From: an uncultured Pelagibacteraceae bacterium
Lineage (GTDB): Bacteria > Pseudomonadota > Alphaproteobacteria > Pelagibacterales > Pelagibacteraceae
Assembly: GCA_902517745.1 (NCBI GenBank)
Contig: CABYDS010000001.1
Coordinates: 62,001-126,000 of the forward strand
Direction of reading: 5' to 3'
DNA: 64,000 nt
In this document: piece after piece, positions 35,167 to 44,043 of the stretch
Position numbering within the stretch: the first letter of the stretch is position 1
Layout: every line of letters begins with the position of its first letter
Notes under the pieces: generated by a model
What the model was told of the DNA's origin: nothing
The model's database searches: none
The model's input: only the letters and a program-made list of their open reading frames with translations
Translations under genes and position numbers: made by a program

Positions 35167-36168
35167 TTATATCCAATCGGGATAAGGCAAACCTTTTTCA
35201 ATTAAAAAAGGCTTATTAAACATCTTTGAGTTGTATCTGTCTGATTTGTCGCAAAGAATAGTGACAATAGTTTTTCCTGGTCCTAATTTTTTACCCAATC
35301 TTATTGCGCCTGCAATATTTACTCCACAACTTGTTCCAAGACTTAAACCTTCATTTTTGATTAAATCATATAGTATTGGCAAAGACTCTTTATCTTCAAT
35401 TGAAAAGGCTCCATCTATTTTTGCTTCTGCAAAATTAGCAGTTACTCTGCTGGATCCAATGCCTTCAGTTATTGATCCACCTTCAGCTTTTAACTCACCG
35501 TTTTCAATGTGATTGTAAAGAGAGGATCCCTTTGGATCTGATAGATAAATTTTTATATCTTTATTTTTTTCTTTTAAAAAACTACTTACTCCACCAATTG
35601 TTCCCCCAGTTCCAGAAGAACATACAAATCCATCAACTTTACCTTCAGTTTGTTCCCATATCTCAGGACCCGTTGTATTATAGTGACCTTTTGAGTTTGC
35701 TGTATTATCAAATTGATTTGCCCAAACAACTCCGTGATTATTTGAACTTTTTAGGTCTTCAGCCATTCTAGCAGCAACTTTAACAAAGTTATTTTCATCT
35801 TTATAAGGTTTTGGTGGAACTAATTTTAAATCTGCACCAATATTTCTTAATGTATCTTTTTTTTCTTGAGTTTGATTATCATTCATTACAATAATCGTTT
35901 TGTAACCAAGTGAATTTCCAATAAGGCATAAACCAATGCCAGTGTTTCCTGCAGTTCCTTCTACAATTATTCCACCTTTAGATATTAATTTTTTTTGTTC
36001 AGCATCCCTTATTAAAGCAAGTGCTGCTCTGTCTTTTACAGATCCTCCTGGATTTAAATATTCGGCTTTACCATAAATGTTACAGCCAGTTATTTCAGAT
36101 GCAGCTTTCAGTTTTATTAAAGGAGTATTTCCAATTGATTGGATAAAATCATCCTTGTAATTTTTCAT
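35167..36168 (-). CDS. cysK: Cysteine synthase (O-acetylserine sulfhydrylase)
   Basis: 333 residues. SIGNTPLIKL near residue 11, the PLP lysine in NPGGSVKDRAAL near 44, EGTAGNTGIG near 69 and CSSGTGGTIGG near 183 are the family set. It makes cysteine from O-acetylserine and sulfide. The start overlaps the cysE stop by one base (TAATG), so the two enzymes of the pathway are co-translated. A few residues vary from CysK (TAGNTG rather than TSGNTG), a feature shared with CBS-like and CysM-like relatives. Confidence 0.9.
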   Translation of the reverse strand: MKNYKDDFIQSIGNTPLIKLKAASEITGCNIYGKAEYLNPGGSVKDRAALALIRDAEQKKLISKGGIIVEGTAGNTGIGLCLIGNSLGYKTIIVMNDNQTQEKKDTLRNIGADLKLVPPKPYKDENNFVKVAARMAEDLKSSNNHGVVWANQFDNTANSKGHYNTTGPEIWEQTEGKVDGFVCSSGTGGTIGGVSSFLKEKNKDIKIYLSDPKGSSLYNHIENGELKAEGGSITEGIGSSRVTANFAEAKIDGAFSIEDKESLPILYDLIKNEGLSLGTSCGVNIAGAIRLGKKLGPGKTIVTILCDKSDRYNSKMFNKPFLIEKGLPYPDWI

Positions 36169-36743
36169 TATTCTTTTTCCTCATTGCCATTTGTAACAGC
36201 ATAAGGTTTAAATTCTTCAGTTGCTGTTCCAACATTCTTAGCAGGTATTCCTACCATAACAGCATTTTCAGGAACATTTTTTGTTACAACTGCATTAGCA
36301 CCAATTCTTGCATTTTTCCCTACAACTACAGGCCCCAAAATTTGTGCCCCTGAACCAACAACAACATTATCATGAAGAGTAGGGTGTCTTTTAATTTCTC
36401 TTTGATCATTGGAATTTATGCTTGGAGATATTCCACCTAAAGTAACCATATGATAAATTGTTACGTTATCTGCAATGTCAGATGTTTCACCTATAACGAC
36501 GCCCATACCGTGATCAATAAATAAATTTTTACCTATCTTAGCTCTTGGATGAATTTCAATACCAGTTAAAAATCTTGAAAATTGAGAAATTATTCTTGCG
36601 ATAAGATCGAATTTTGCAGTAGCAAAAAAATTTGCAATTCTGTGAAAAAATACAGCCTTAACGCCAGGGTACGTTAATATTACACTTAACTTAGATCTTG
36701 CCGCTGGATCCCTATCAATAATTGATTGCAAATAGTCATTCAT
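36168..36743 (-). CDS. cysE: Serine O-acetyltransferase, short form
   Basis: 191 residues with left-handed beta-helix hexapeptide repeats. [33 protein letters not shown] near residue 62 includes the catalytic His/Asp region, and [20 protein letters not shown] follows. It lacks the long N-terminal helical domain of the E. coli enzyme, like several short bacterial CysE forms. Forms a two-gene cys operon with cysK. Confidence 0.92.
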   Translation of the reverse strand: MNDYLQSIIDRDPAARSKLSVILTYPGVKAVFFHRIANFFATAKFDLIARIISQFSRFLTGIEIHPRAKIGKNLFIDHGMGVVIGETSDIADNVTIYHMVTLGGISPSINSNDQREIKRHPTLHDNVVVGSGAQILGPVVVGKNARIGANAVVTKNVPENAVMVGIPAKNVGTATEEFKPYAVTNGNEEKE

Positions 36744-36780
36744 AGACTGCCTATATAGTTATTAATGTTGGAATTTAAAG

Positions 36781-37476
36781 TTAATTAATATTGTCTAAAG
36801 TAAGCCCTTTTACATTAGCTGGCACTGCGACATCCATCATTTTTGGATTTGCAAGATTTAGATTATTCATTATATCCGCGTATTCTTCCTTTGAACTTAC
36901 TTGTAATCTTGGATTATTATTTTTTTCATTTTCAATAGTGGAAAATTTCTTGCCATTATAATCATGAGCTGGAAATACGAGAGTTTTTTCGGGTAATTTT
37001 AATAATTTATTAAATATAGAATCATAAGCATCGTAAGCATTACCATTTTGAAAATCTGTTCTACCACTTCCATTTATTAAAAGTGTATCTCCAGTAAAAA
37101 CTCTATCATTCATCAAAAAACTATAAGAGCAGTCAGTATGACCAGGAGTATAAATTGCTTGAAGTTCAACTTCTTCAACTTTAATCTTTTCACCATCTTT
37201 AATTCTTAGATCTATAACTTCTGATTTAGATTTTTCTCCCATAACTCTTATACAGTTTGTTCTTTTATTTAATTCATTTAAAGCTGATATATGATCAGCA
37301 TGAATGTGAGTATCAATTACTTTTACAAGTTTAAGATCTAAATTATTTAAAATAGTTGAATACTCATCAGAATGTTCAATGACCGGATCTATTATTAATG
37401 CTTCTCTACCTTCACCACTTGCAATTATGTAAGTGTATGTAGAAGACTTTTGATCGAAAAGTTGTTCAAATATCAT
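36781..37476 (-). CDS. ETHE1-like persulfide dioxygenase (MBL fold)
   Basis: 231 residues. Metal ligands THIHADHIS near residue 56, PGHTDCSYSF near 111 and PAHDYNGK near 170; the DCSY and NGSGRTDFQ words match ETHE1/persulfide dioxygenase rather than glyoxalase II. It would oxidise glutathione persulfide to sulfite. It lies just upstream of cysE-cysK on the same strand, placing sulfide and persulfide handling beside cysteine synthesis. Confidence 0.9.
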   Translation of the reverse strand: MIFEQLFDQKSSTYTYIIASGEGREALIIDPVIEHSDEYSTILNNLDLKLVKVIDTHIHADHISALNELNKRTNCIRVMGEKSKSEVIDLRIKDGEKIKVEEVELQAIYTPGHTDCSYSFLMNDRVFTGDTLLINGSGRTDFQNGNAYDAYDSIFNKLLKLPEKTLVFPAHDYNGKKFSTIENEKNNNPRLQVSSKEEYADIMNNLNLANPKMMDVAVPANVKGLTLDNIN

Positions 37477-37494
37477 AAATACCTAACTTTATAA

Positions 37495-37509
37495 AAGTTT
37501 GCTTAGTAA
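37495..37509. promoter_or_regulatory. Inverted repeat between persulfide dioxygenase and peroxiredoxin genes
   Basis: AACTTT-ATA-AAAGTT, a perfect 6-base inverted repeat in the 74-base divergent promoter region. AT-rich, so chance is possible; position suits a shared redox or sulfur operator. Confidence 0.3.
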
Positions 37510-37550
37510 AACAATCTTTCATATAATATTTTTTTTATAAGGAGGAGACA

Positions 37551-38210
37551 ATGTTAAAAATAAATAGTATGTGTCCTGATTTTCAAGCTAAAACAACTGA
37601 AGGAGATATTTCTTTTCACGAATGGTTAGGTGATAGTTGGGGAGTTATTTTTTCACACCCTAAAGATTTTACACCAGTTTGTACTACAGAACTTGGTGCT
37701 TTAGGTTTAATGAAAGATGAATTCGATAAAAGAAATGTCAAAGTAATTGGTTTAAGCGTTGATGGGGTAGAGGATCATAAAAAATGGCTAGATGATATTA
37801 AAGATGTATCTGGTACAAAACCAAATTATCCAATTATTGCTGATGAAGATTTAAAAGTAGCAAAATTGTTTAATATGTTGGAAGCAGATGCTGGAACAAC
37901 CTCAATGGGTAGAACTGCAGTTGATAATGAAACTGTAAGAACTATTTTTGTAATCAGACCTGATAAGAGAATTGGATTATATCTTACATATCCTATGGCA
38001 ACTGGAAGAAACTTTTTAGAGATTTTGCGTGCAATAGACTCTATGCAGCTAACAGCTAAACATAAAGTAGCTACTCCTGCTAATTGGAAAAAGGGAGAGG
38101 ATGTTGTTATTTTGCCAGCGATTAAAGATGATGAAGCTAAAAAAATATATCCAGATGGATGGGAAACTGTAAAACCTTATCTAAGAAAGGTTCCAGATCC
38201 TTCTAAGTAA
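37551..38210 (+). CDS. 1-Cys peroxiredoxin (Prx6 type)
   Basis: 219 residues. The peroxidatic Cys sits in SHPKDFTPVCTTELG near residue 45, and the long C-terminal domain with PANWKKGEDVVILP near 177 is typical of Prx6. Reduces hydroperoxides in the cytoplasm. Preceded by an excellent Shine-Dalgarno (aaggaggag), implying high expression. Divergent from the persulfide dioxygenase gene. Confidence 0.93.
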   Translation: MLKINSMCPDFQAKTTEGDISFHEWLGDSWGVIFSHPKDFTPVCTTELGALGLMKDEFDKRNVKVIGLSVDGVEDHKKWLDDIKDVSGTKPNYPIIADEDLKVAKLFNMLEADAGTTSMGRTAVDNETVRTIFVIRPDKRIGLYLTYPMATGRNFLEILRAIDSMQLTAKHKVATPANWKKGEDVVILPAIKDDEAKKIYPDGWETVKPYLRKVPDPSK

Positions 38211-38211
38211 A

Positions 38212-38865
38212 TTGGATAAAAATATTTTAAACCGACAATCTCAGCATTGGGAAACTAATTTCTCAAATAAGCCTGAGATGTTTGGTTTAGAACCAAGTTT
38301 ACCTGCAAAAAAAGCTTTAAATATTTTCAAAGAAAACAATTGTTCTAAAATTGTTGAGTTAGGAGCAGGCCTAGGAAGAGATAGCATTTACTTTGGAAAA
38401 AATTCGATAAATGTTACTGCATTAGATTATAGTGAAAATGGAATTAAAATTATCAATGAAAAAATAAAAAAAGAAAATCTAATATCTTCAATTTCAACAT
38501 TAAAATTTGACATAAGAGAAGACTTACCATTTGAAACTAATTCAGTTGACGCTTGTTATTCACATATGCTTTATTGCATGGCTTTAACCCAGAAAGATTT
38601 GGACAAACTTAATAGCGAAATTCATAGAATTTTAAAACCTGGAGGATTAAATATTTACACAGTCAGAAATACTGATGATGGAGACTATAAAAAAGGAATT
38701 CATAGAGGAGAAGATCTATACGAAATAGATGGTTTTATTATTCATTTTTTTTCTAAAGATAAAATACTGAATTTAACAAATGGATTTAAAAACTTAAATA
38801 TTGAGTATTTTGAAGAAGGATCATTTCCAAGAAAATTATATTTTATTTGTAATAAAAAAAATTGA
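38212..38865 (+). CDS. Class I SAM-dependent methyltransferase
   Basis: 217 residues from a TTG start one base after the peroxiredoxin stop. IVELGAGLGRDSIYFGKN near residue 44 is motif I, ALDYSENGI near 67 motif II, and DACYSHMLYCMAL near 109 motif IV; HRILKPGGLNIYTVR near 140 follows. The layout resembles thiol or metalloid methyltransferases of the TehB/UbiE type. Substrate not known; coupling to a peroxiredoxin suggests a detoxification role. Confidence 0.82.
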   Translation: MDKNILNRQSQHWETNFSNKPEMFGLEPSLPAKKALNIFKENNCSKIVELGAGLGRDSIYFGKNSINVTALDYSENGIKIINEKIKKENLISSISTLKFDIREDLPFETNSVDACYSHMLYCMALTQKDLDKLNSEIHRILKPGGLNIYTVRNTDDGDYKKGIHRGEDLYEIDGFIIHFFSKDKILNLTNGFKNLNIEYFEEGSFPRKLYFICNKKN

Positions 38866-38867
38866 AT

Positions 38868-39569
38868 TTACTTTAAATTTTTGTATTTTTTCATGCAAAC
38901 TTGAGCTAACAAAAGATTTGGGTCTATAAATAATTTTGAATCTTTTGCTTTTTTAAAAGATTTGTATGAAAAAATAGCTATTGGTAGTTCTGTACAACCA
39001 AGAATAATTTTTTTACATTTTTTTTTCATTAAAAATTTAACCGCTGGTCTTAAAGCTTTTTCAGCATCTTTTACTTTACCTTTTTTTACATATTTAATAG
39101 CAGTATTTACTGAACTCTTTTGTAATCTTTCACTCGGACTTATCAAATTATAATTTTTTTCAAAAAACTTATGGTAGATTTTTGTGTCCAAAGTAGCCTC
39201 AGTACATAACAATCCTATAGTTGAATCTTTCTTAAATCTTTTTTGTGTGTTTAAATATACTTCTTTTGGCATACTAAGAAATGGTACAGATATTTTTTTT
39301 TGAATATCTTCATGCCAATAATGTGCTGTGTTACATGGCATTACAATAAACTTGCATTTATTTTTTTCAAGCATTCGACAACCAGCAATTAATTCTTTTA
39401 AAACATTTTTGTATTGCTTTAAATTCTCTGCTCTTCGTGGTGTATTTGATTTATTATAGAGGACAAACATCGGATATTTTTGATCTAATTTTCCCCTGTT
39501 TAATTTTGCAAGCTTATCGCAAAAGTCTAAGCCTGCTTGAGTTCCCATGCCACCTAATATTCCAATCAT
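38868..39569 (-). CDS. Aspartate/glutamate racemase family protein
   Basis: 233 residues. GILGGMGTQAGLDF at the start, and two catalytic Cys in MPCNTAHYWHEDI near residue 79 and LGCTELPIAIF near 189. This is the cofactor-independent two-cysteine racemase layout, likely acting on aspartate. Convergent with the methyltransferase gene, leaving only two bases between them. Substrate assigned by family only. Confidence 0.87.
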   Translation of the reverse strand: MIGILGGMGTQAGLDFCDKLAKLNRGKLDQKYPMFVLYNKSNTPRRAENLKQYKNVLKELIAGCRMLEKNKCKFIVMPCNTAHYWHEDIQKKISVPFLSMPKEVYLNTQKRFKKDSTIGLLCTEATLDTKIYHKFFEKNYNLISPSERLQKSSVNTAIKYVKKGKVKDAEKALRPAVKFLMKKKCKKIILGCTELPIAIFSYKSFKKAKDSKLFIDPNLLLAQVCMKKYKNLK

Positions 39570-39605
39570 AATTTAAATAATATCTTCTATATTAAAATTC
39601 AAAAC

Positions 39606-39617
39606 ATCTATATAGAT
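39606..39617. promoter_or_regulatory. ATCTATATAGAT palindrome in racemase / MFS divergent promoter
   Basis: Perfect 12-base palindrome between the divergent racemase and MFS genes. It is AT-rich and may simply overlap a -10 element. Confidence 0.25.
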
Positions 39618-39652
39618 ATTTAAATAACAGCAAAAATATATTGACGCTAATT

Positions 39653-40822
39653 ATGAACAGAAATTTATCATTACTTACGTTAAGTCAGATATTTGGTTTT
39701 ACCACAGCAACAATAACAGTATTTCTTAGCGGAATAGTTGGTTCTCAAATTAGCTCAAATCAATCTTTATCAACCTTACCAACCGCTTTATTCGTAGTTG
39801 GAACAGCAAGCTTTACTGTTTTAGCGGCAAATATTATGAGTAAAATTGGAAGAAGAAATGGTTTTGTCTTTGCGGCTATCGGAAGTTCTTGTTCAGGACT
39901 ACTTGCTGCTTTTGCAATTAGTCAGAAAAGTTTTAATTTATTTTGTCTATCTTGCTTAATTCTTGGAATGGGCGCTGCATTTAATCATCAATATAGATTT
40001 GCAGCAGCTGAAAGTGTTGAAAAAGACAAAATACCAAAAGCAGTTTCTACTCTCTTGTTAGCAGGAATTGTTTCTGCATTTTTAGGTATAACTCTTGCAA
40101 ATTACACTAAAGATTTAATTCAAGATCAATTGTATGTTGGTTCTTATCTTTTGCTATCTTTCCTATCTTTTATGCCTGGAGTTTTTTTATTTTTTTTTAA
40201 AAATGTAGAAAATGTACAGGAGGATAGTCTAAAGGAAGGAAATGTAAGAAATCTAAAATCTATAGTATTACAACCAAGATTTTTACAAGCAATTACCGCA
40301 GCTGCTTTTGCTTATGCAGTAATGTCATTTTTAATGACAGCAACACCTTTAAGTATGCATGTTATGGAAAATATGAGCTTAAAAGAAACTGGGTTAGTAT
40401 TACAATTTCATGTAGTTGCAATGTTTTTACCGTCGTTAATAACGGGTAATTTAATAAAAAAATATGGACACAGTGCAATAATTTATGGTGGAGTTTTATT
40501 TTTTTTTATTACAGTTCTTTTAAGTTTATTTGAACAGACATATCTTAATTATATGCTCTCATTAATTTTTCTAGGTCTCGGTTGGAATTTTTTGTTTATA
40601 TCAGGTACCAGCTTAGTAGTTTTGACTTATAACAAAGAAGAAAAATTTAAAGTACAAGGGATAAATGATTTAATTGTTTTTTCAACTATGGCTTTGGCCA
40701 GTTTATCTGCTGGAATTTTACTAAATTCTATTGGATGGAAAATGATGAATATTATTTGTATACCTTTTTTAATATTAATTATTTTAGTAAGTTTTGTTGC
40801 TGATAAAAAATCAGTTTCTTAA
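39653..40822 (+). CDS. Major facilitator superfamily transporter
   Basis: 389 residues from ATG 39653 (the track uses a TTG four codons upstream). About twelve membrane helices, with an MFS-type loop MSKIGRRNGFVFAAIGS near residue 62 between helices 2 and 3. Likely an exporter or importer of a small molecule. Followed 2 bases later by a LysE-type exporter gene. Substrate unknown. Confidence 0.85.
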   Translation: MNRNLSLLTLSQIFGFTTATITVFLSGIVGSQISSNQSLSTLPTALFVVGTASFTVLAANIMSKIGRRNGFVFAAIGSSCSGLLAAFAISQKSFNLFCLSCLILGMGAAFNHQYRFAAAESVEKDKIPKAVSTLLLAGIVSAFLGITLANYTKDLIQDQLYVGSYLLLSFLSFMPGVFLFFFKNVENVQEDSLKEGNVRNLKSIVLQPRFLQAITAAAFAYAVMSFLMTATPLSMHVMENMSLKETGLVLQFHVVAMFLPSLITGNLIKKYGHSAIIYGGVLFFFITVLLSLFEQTYLNYMLSLIFLGLGWNFLFISGTSLVVLTYNKEEKFKVQGINDLIVFSTMALASLSAGILLNSIGWKMMNIICIPFLILIILVSFVADKKSVS

Positions 40823-40824
40823 AC

Positions 40825-41439
40825 ATGTCTTTCCTTTTTTTAGGTTTTTTGACGGGCTTAACATTAATTTTTGCAATAGGACCTCAAAATGTTTTTGTAA
40901 TAGAGCAAGGACTAAAGAAACAATATATATTTTTAGTTTGCTTAGTCTGTGCGTTATCTGATTTGATTTTAATTTTCTTAGGTATCTTTTTATTTAATTA
41001 TTTTTCTAATTATTTTAATAATGTAGTGGAGCTGATTTTAAATATCCTTTTAATTATTTTTTTATCTTTTTTTATTTATGGAAAAATTAAAGAAATATTT
41101 AAATTTAGATCTTTAGAATTTAAAAATAATGTCATAGCACAGAGCTCATTTAATATTTTTATTAAGACCTTAGGTTTTACATATTTAAATCCTCACGTAT
41201 ATTCTGATACAGTATTTTTTTTAGGAAATTTCTCAAAATCCTTTAATATTGAAAACAAATTTTACTTTGGAATAGGTGCTTCTATAGCTTCTTTTTTATT
41301 TTTCTTTTCTTTAGGATACTTATCTAAGATTTTCTCAAACAAATTAAATAATAGAAGTTTTTGGAAATACATAAATATTTTTATTATAATATTTATGTCA
41401 GGTATAGTTTTTTACATTATTAGAGATATTATTTATTAA
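40825..41439 (+). CDS. LysE/ArgO-family amino-acid exporter
   Basis: 204 residues, about six helices. The family opening GLTLIFAIGPQNVFVIEQGLKK near residue 10 and the FTYLNPHVYSDTVFFLG segment near 113 are diagnostic of LysE/ArgO. Exports basic amino acids across the inner membrane. The 3' end overlaps the convergent HAD-like gene by 11 bases. Confidence 0.9.
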   Translation: MSFLFLGFLTGLTLIFAIGPQNVFVIEQGLKKQYIFLVCLVCALSDLILIFLGIFLFNYFSNYFNNVVELILNILLIIFLSFFIYGKIKEIFKFRSLEFKNNVIAQSSFNIFIKTLGFTYLNPHVYSDTVFFLGNFSKSFNIENKFYFGIGASIASFLFFFSLGYLSKIFSNKLNNRSFWKYINIFIIIFMSGIVFYIIRDIIY

Positions 41440-42088
41440 AGATTTTTTTTGATAATTTATTAACCTTTAAATGGTTCCCATCAAATCCGTATTGAGTGTG
41501 ATATTTTCCAGGAAATGCAACACATTTTATGTCTGCACTTAAAGCAGAATTTAAACTTTCTTCTGTATCTTCAATTGCCACACATTCGTCTGAGTTAATA
41601 TTCAAGTATTTTAAAGCATAATTATAAATATCGGGATATGGTTTTTCTCTTAATATGAATTCATTATTGCCGATAAAATCAAAATCTTTTTTTTCAATTC
41701 TTCCTCTTAACGAGTTAAAAATAGAATTGATATTGTTACTCGTTGTTGAGCTAGCAAGCCCAATTTTTATTTTGTTCTTTTTGCAAAATTGAATTATTTC
41801 TTTTACACCGTCTCTAGGCTCAACCTTGTGTTTGTTTAAATATTCATTAAAAATTTTGGTTTTTAAATTTCTTATTTTTTTTCCGTCTATTTCAACACTA
41901 GTATCTTTTGCGTAATCATTGATTCTCGTAGTTCCACCTGATTTTGACAATAGTTTTCTGTATATATCTTCATCCCAAAACCAGTCTAATCCACTTATTT
42001 TAAAAGCTTGATTAAATGCATCTCTTTGAAGATCTGATGTCTCAGCTAAAGTTCCAATAGAACCAAATAAAACAGCTTTGTAATTCAT
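41429..42088 (-). CDS. HAD-like protein with degenerate motif I (both aspartates replaced)
   Basis: 219 residues from ATG at 42088 (the track extends into the permease gene). The overall frame is a CbbY/beta-phosphoglucomutase-type HAD: helical cap, motif II ASSTTSNN near residue 118, motif III Lys in REKPYPDIY near 149, and motif IV AIEDTEESL near 172. Motif I, normally DxDGTL, reads FGSIGTL, so the nucleophile Asp and the acid/base Asp are Gly and Ile. It overlaps the MalG-type permease stop by one base (TAATG), making it the last gene of the sugar ABC operon. Phosphatase activity of the standard type is unlikely. Confidence 0.85.
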   Translation of the reverse strand: MNYKAVLFGSIGTLAETSDLQRDAFNQAFKISGLDWFWDEDIYRKLLSKSGGTTRINDYAKDTSVEIDGKKIRNLKTKIFNEYLNKHKVEPRDGVKEIIQFCKKNKIKIGLASSTTSNNINSIFNSLRGRIEKKDFDFIGNNEFILREKPYPDIYNYALKYLNINSDECVAIEDTEESLNSALSADIKCVAFPGKYHTQYGFDGNHLKVNKLSKKIFNK

Positions 42089-42969
42089 TATCCCTTCACA
42101 GCACCAGCTGTTAATCCACTGATTACTTGTCTTTGGAAAAACATAACTAACATAAATAAAGGAGCAGTAGCTGAAACAACTGCTGAAACAGCCCACATCA
42201 AATTACCTTCATGTTGATTTGTTCCAAGATAACTTTGTATTTTAGGAACCATAGTATGATTTTCCTGATTTAATAAAAGAGCAGTCACAGTAAAATCGTT
42301 ATACGCAAGCATTAAACTAAATAATCCAGCTGTTATTACTCCAGGCCACATAACTGGCATAATGATATGTCTAAATGCTTGAAAATAAGAACAGCCATCA
42401 ATTAAAGCACTTTCATCAAGTTCTTTAGGAACAGTTTTAAAAAATGAATACAATAACCATAAAGTAAATGGTTGATTTATCGCAACAAGAACAACGATGG
42501 TCGTAGGTAGTATTCCCCAAATTTGTAATTGAAAAAAGGGAAATAAATAACCAGAGACTAGAGTAATGTGTGGCATTGCTCTAAAAATTAATGCCGCAAT
42601 TAAAATCCAAAATGCATAATTTCTTGTTGATCTGGATAAAGCATAAGCTCCTAAGGTCCCGAGGAACAATGAAATGGTTACAACAAAAAATGTAACTATA
42701 ACTGTATTCCTAGATGCTTTCCAAAACTCTCCTTCAGTCCATGCTTGACTATAAGCATCTGTTGTAAACTTTCCTCCAGTTTCTAACAACGTATTGAATG
42801 CCGTAATAGCATACCACCAGTCGGCTCTTGAAAAAAAATCAGCTCTTACTTTAAATGACCCCCAGAAAGTCCAAATAAAGGGAAAGCATGCAACCAAAAG
42901 CCAAACTATTATAAAGGTTGTATTAAAAATTTTTAAAGCATTTGATCTTTTATCAAGTCCGTATTCCAT
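42088..42969 (-). CDS. Sugar ABC transporter permease (MalG type)
   Basis: 293 residues, six helices. The EAA loop ELDESALIDGCSYFQAFRHIIMPVMWPG near residue 182 is typical. It forms the channel with the MalF-type permease, which ends immediately before its start. No ATPase gene is found in this operon, so an MsmX-like shared ATPase elsewhere must energise it. Confidence 0.92.
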   Translation of the reverse strand: MEYGLDKRSNALKIFNTTFIIVWLLVACFPFIWTFWGSFKVRADFFSRADWWYAITAFNTLLETGGKFTTDAYSQAWTEGEFWKASRNTVIVTFFVVTISLFLGTLGAYALSRSTRNYAFWILIAALIFRAMPHITLVSGYLFPFFQLQIWGILPTTIVVLVAINQPFTLWLLYSFFKTVPKELDESALIDGCSYFQAFRHIIMPVMWPGVITAGLFSLMLAYNDFTVTALLLNQENHTMVPKIQSYLGTNQHEGNLMWAVSAVVSATAPLFMLVMFFQRQVISGLTAGAVKG

Positions 42970-43998
42970 TTATCTCGCTGTCCTAAATTCCTTCCATGTT
43001 CTTATTAAAACTGGTGCTAAAAGTATGGCTATCCCAACAATCGTCATCATTGAGGTGGCTGCGGCCGAACCAAATAATATTACTTCCTCATTAACGAGGT
43101 TATCATAAATTAACCAAGATAAAGATTGAGCACTTCCTTCAGCACTAAAACCAATTATAGGCTCAAAAACTCTAAAATTATCCATCAAGGATATGAGAGC
43201 AACAAATGTAACTACAGGATAAATATGAGGTAAAACAATATGTCTTACTCTCTGCCATCTTGATGCTCCATCAATAATAGCTGCCTCAACAGGTTCTTGA
43301 GGAACAGTTTGTAAAGCTGCATAAAATACTACAAAAGCAAATGGTGAATGGTGCCAAATTCCATAAATTATTATAGTTATCCAAGTAAGAGTTTTTGAGG
43401 ATTTTAAGGATAAATAAGGGTCATCCATCAACATTTGCAAATTCGCTCCAATAATTCCTTCTGCATCTATCATCCAAAATAAAACTAAAGAACCTACCAA
43501 TGGAGTAACAATCATCGGCAAAATGGTTCCAAATATTAGTGGTCCTCTAATTCTTCTAGTTACTGCATTAAGACTTAAAGCAATTATAAAACCTAAAAGT
43601 AAGACGTTAGGCGTTACAAACAAGCAATAGGTTAAAGTAAAAATTAGAGCCTTGTAAAAGGGTAGGTTGGTAACTTGATCTACAAATTCCCCAAAAGTAT
43701 TTGTTTCATTCCAAAATTTTCCAATTTCTTCTATTGCAAGATGATTTCTATCTACATAAGTCCCAAATCCATTGAATTTTCCTAAAGGCTTTTCTTCTCG
43801 AATTTTAGAGGTTTTTTCTTGGTCAACAACTATAGAAACTGTACATCCAAAAGGATCACATTTTTTTACTTCCTTAACAACTTGGTCGTGCTGCGCATAA
43901 AATGATTGTATCCCTGTTGAAATAATAGGAAGACCTATAAATAAAATCATTGCCAATCCAGTTGGCAAGAAAAACCAAAAAAAAGTTTTGTTAGGCAT
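42970..43998 (-). CDS. Sugar ABC transporter permease (MalF type)
   Basis: 342 residues. A first helix at 5-25 is followed by a roughly 90-residue periplasmic insertion containing two Cys (KKCDPFGCTV near residue 47), then the helices of BPD_transp_1 with the EAA loop PVEAAIIDGASRWQRVRHIVLPHIYP near 232. Partner of the MalG-type permease. A 10-11 base-pair hairpin lies between it and the binding-protein gene upstream. Confidence 0.92.
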   Translation of the reverse strand: MPNKTFFWFFLPTGLAMILFIGLPIISTGIQSFYAQHDQVVKEVKKCDPFGCTVSIVVDQEKTSKIREEKPLGKFNGFGTYVDRNHLAIEEIGKFWNETNTFGEFVDQVTNLPFYKALIFTLTYCLFVTPNVLLLGFIIALSLNAVTRRIRGPLIFGTILPMIVTPLVGSLVLFWMIDAEGIIGANLQMLMDDPYLSLKSSKTLTWITIIIYGIWHHSPFAFVVFYAALQTVPQEPVEAAIIDGASRWQRVRHIVLPHIYPVVTFVALISLMDNFRVFEPIIGFSAEGSAQSLSWLIYDNLVNEEVILFGSAAATSMMTIVGIAILLAPVLIRTWKEFRTAR

Positions 43999-44006
43999 TA
44001 ATGTAA

Positions 44007-44032
44007 TAAGTGGGGATTTTCATCCCCACTTA
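44007..44032 (-). terminator. Hairpin between sugar-binding protein and permease genes
   Basis: Perfect stem AAGTGGGGAT / ATCCCCACTT with a 4-base loop, 12 bases after the binding-protein stop. On the minus strand it is followed by only a weak T run (ATTAC), so partial termination or mRNA 3'-end protection are both possible. Confidence 0.75.
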
Positions 44033-44043
44033 AAATTTATAGA

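Noticed and set aside
42088-42088. HAD-like gene as a frameshifted or decaying pseudogene
   Set aside because: Frame intact over 219 codons with conserved motifs II-IV and a coupled start; only motif I differs.
42089-42196. 36-codon upstream extension of the HAD-like ORF
   Set aside because: Overlaps the permease 3' end in another frame and is Cys/Ser-rich nonsense; the TAATG start at 42088 is better.
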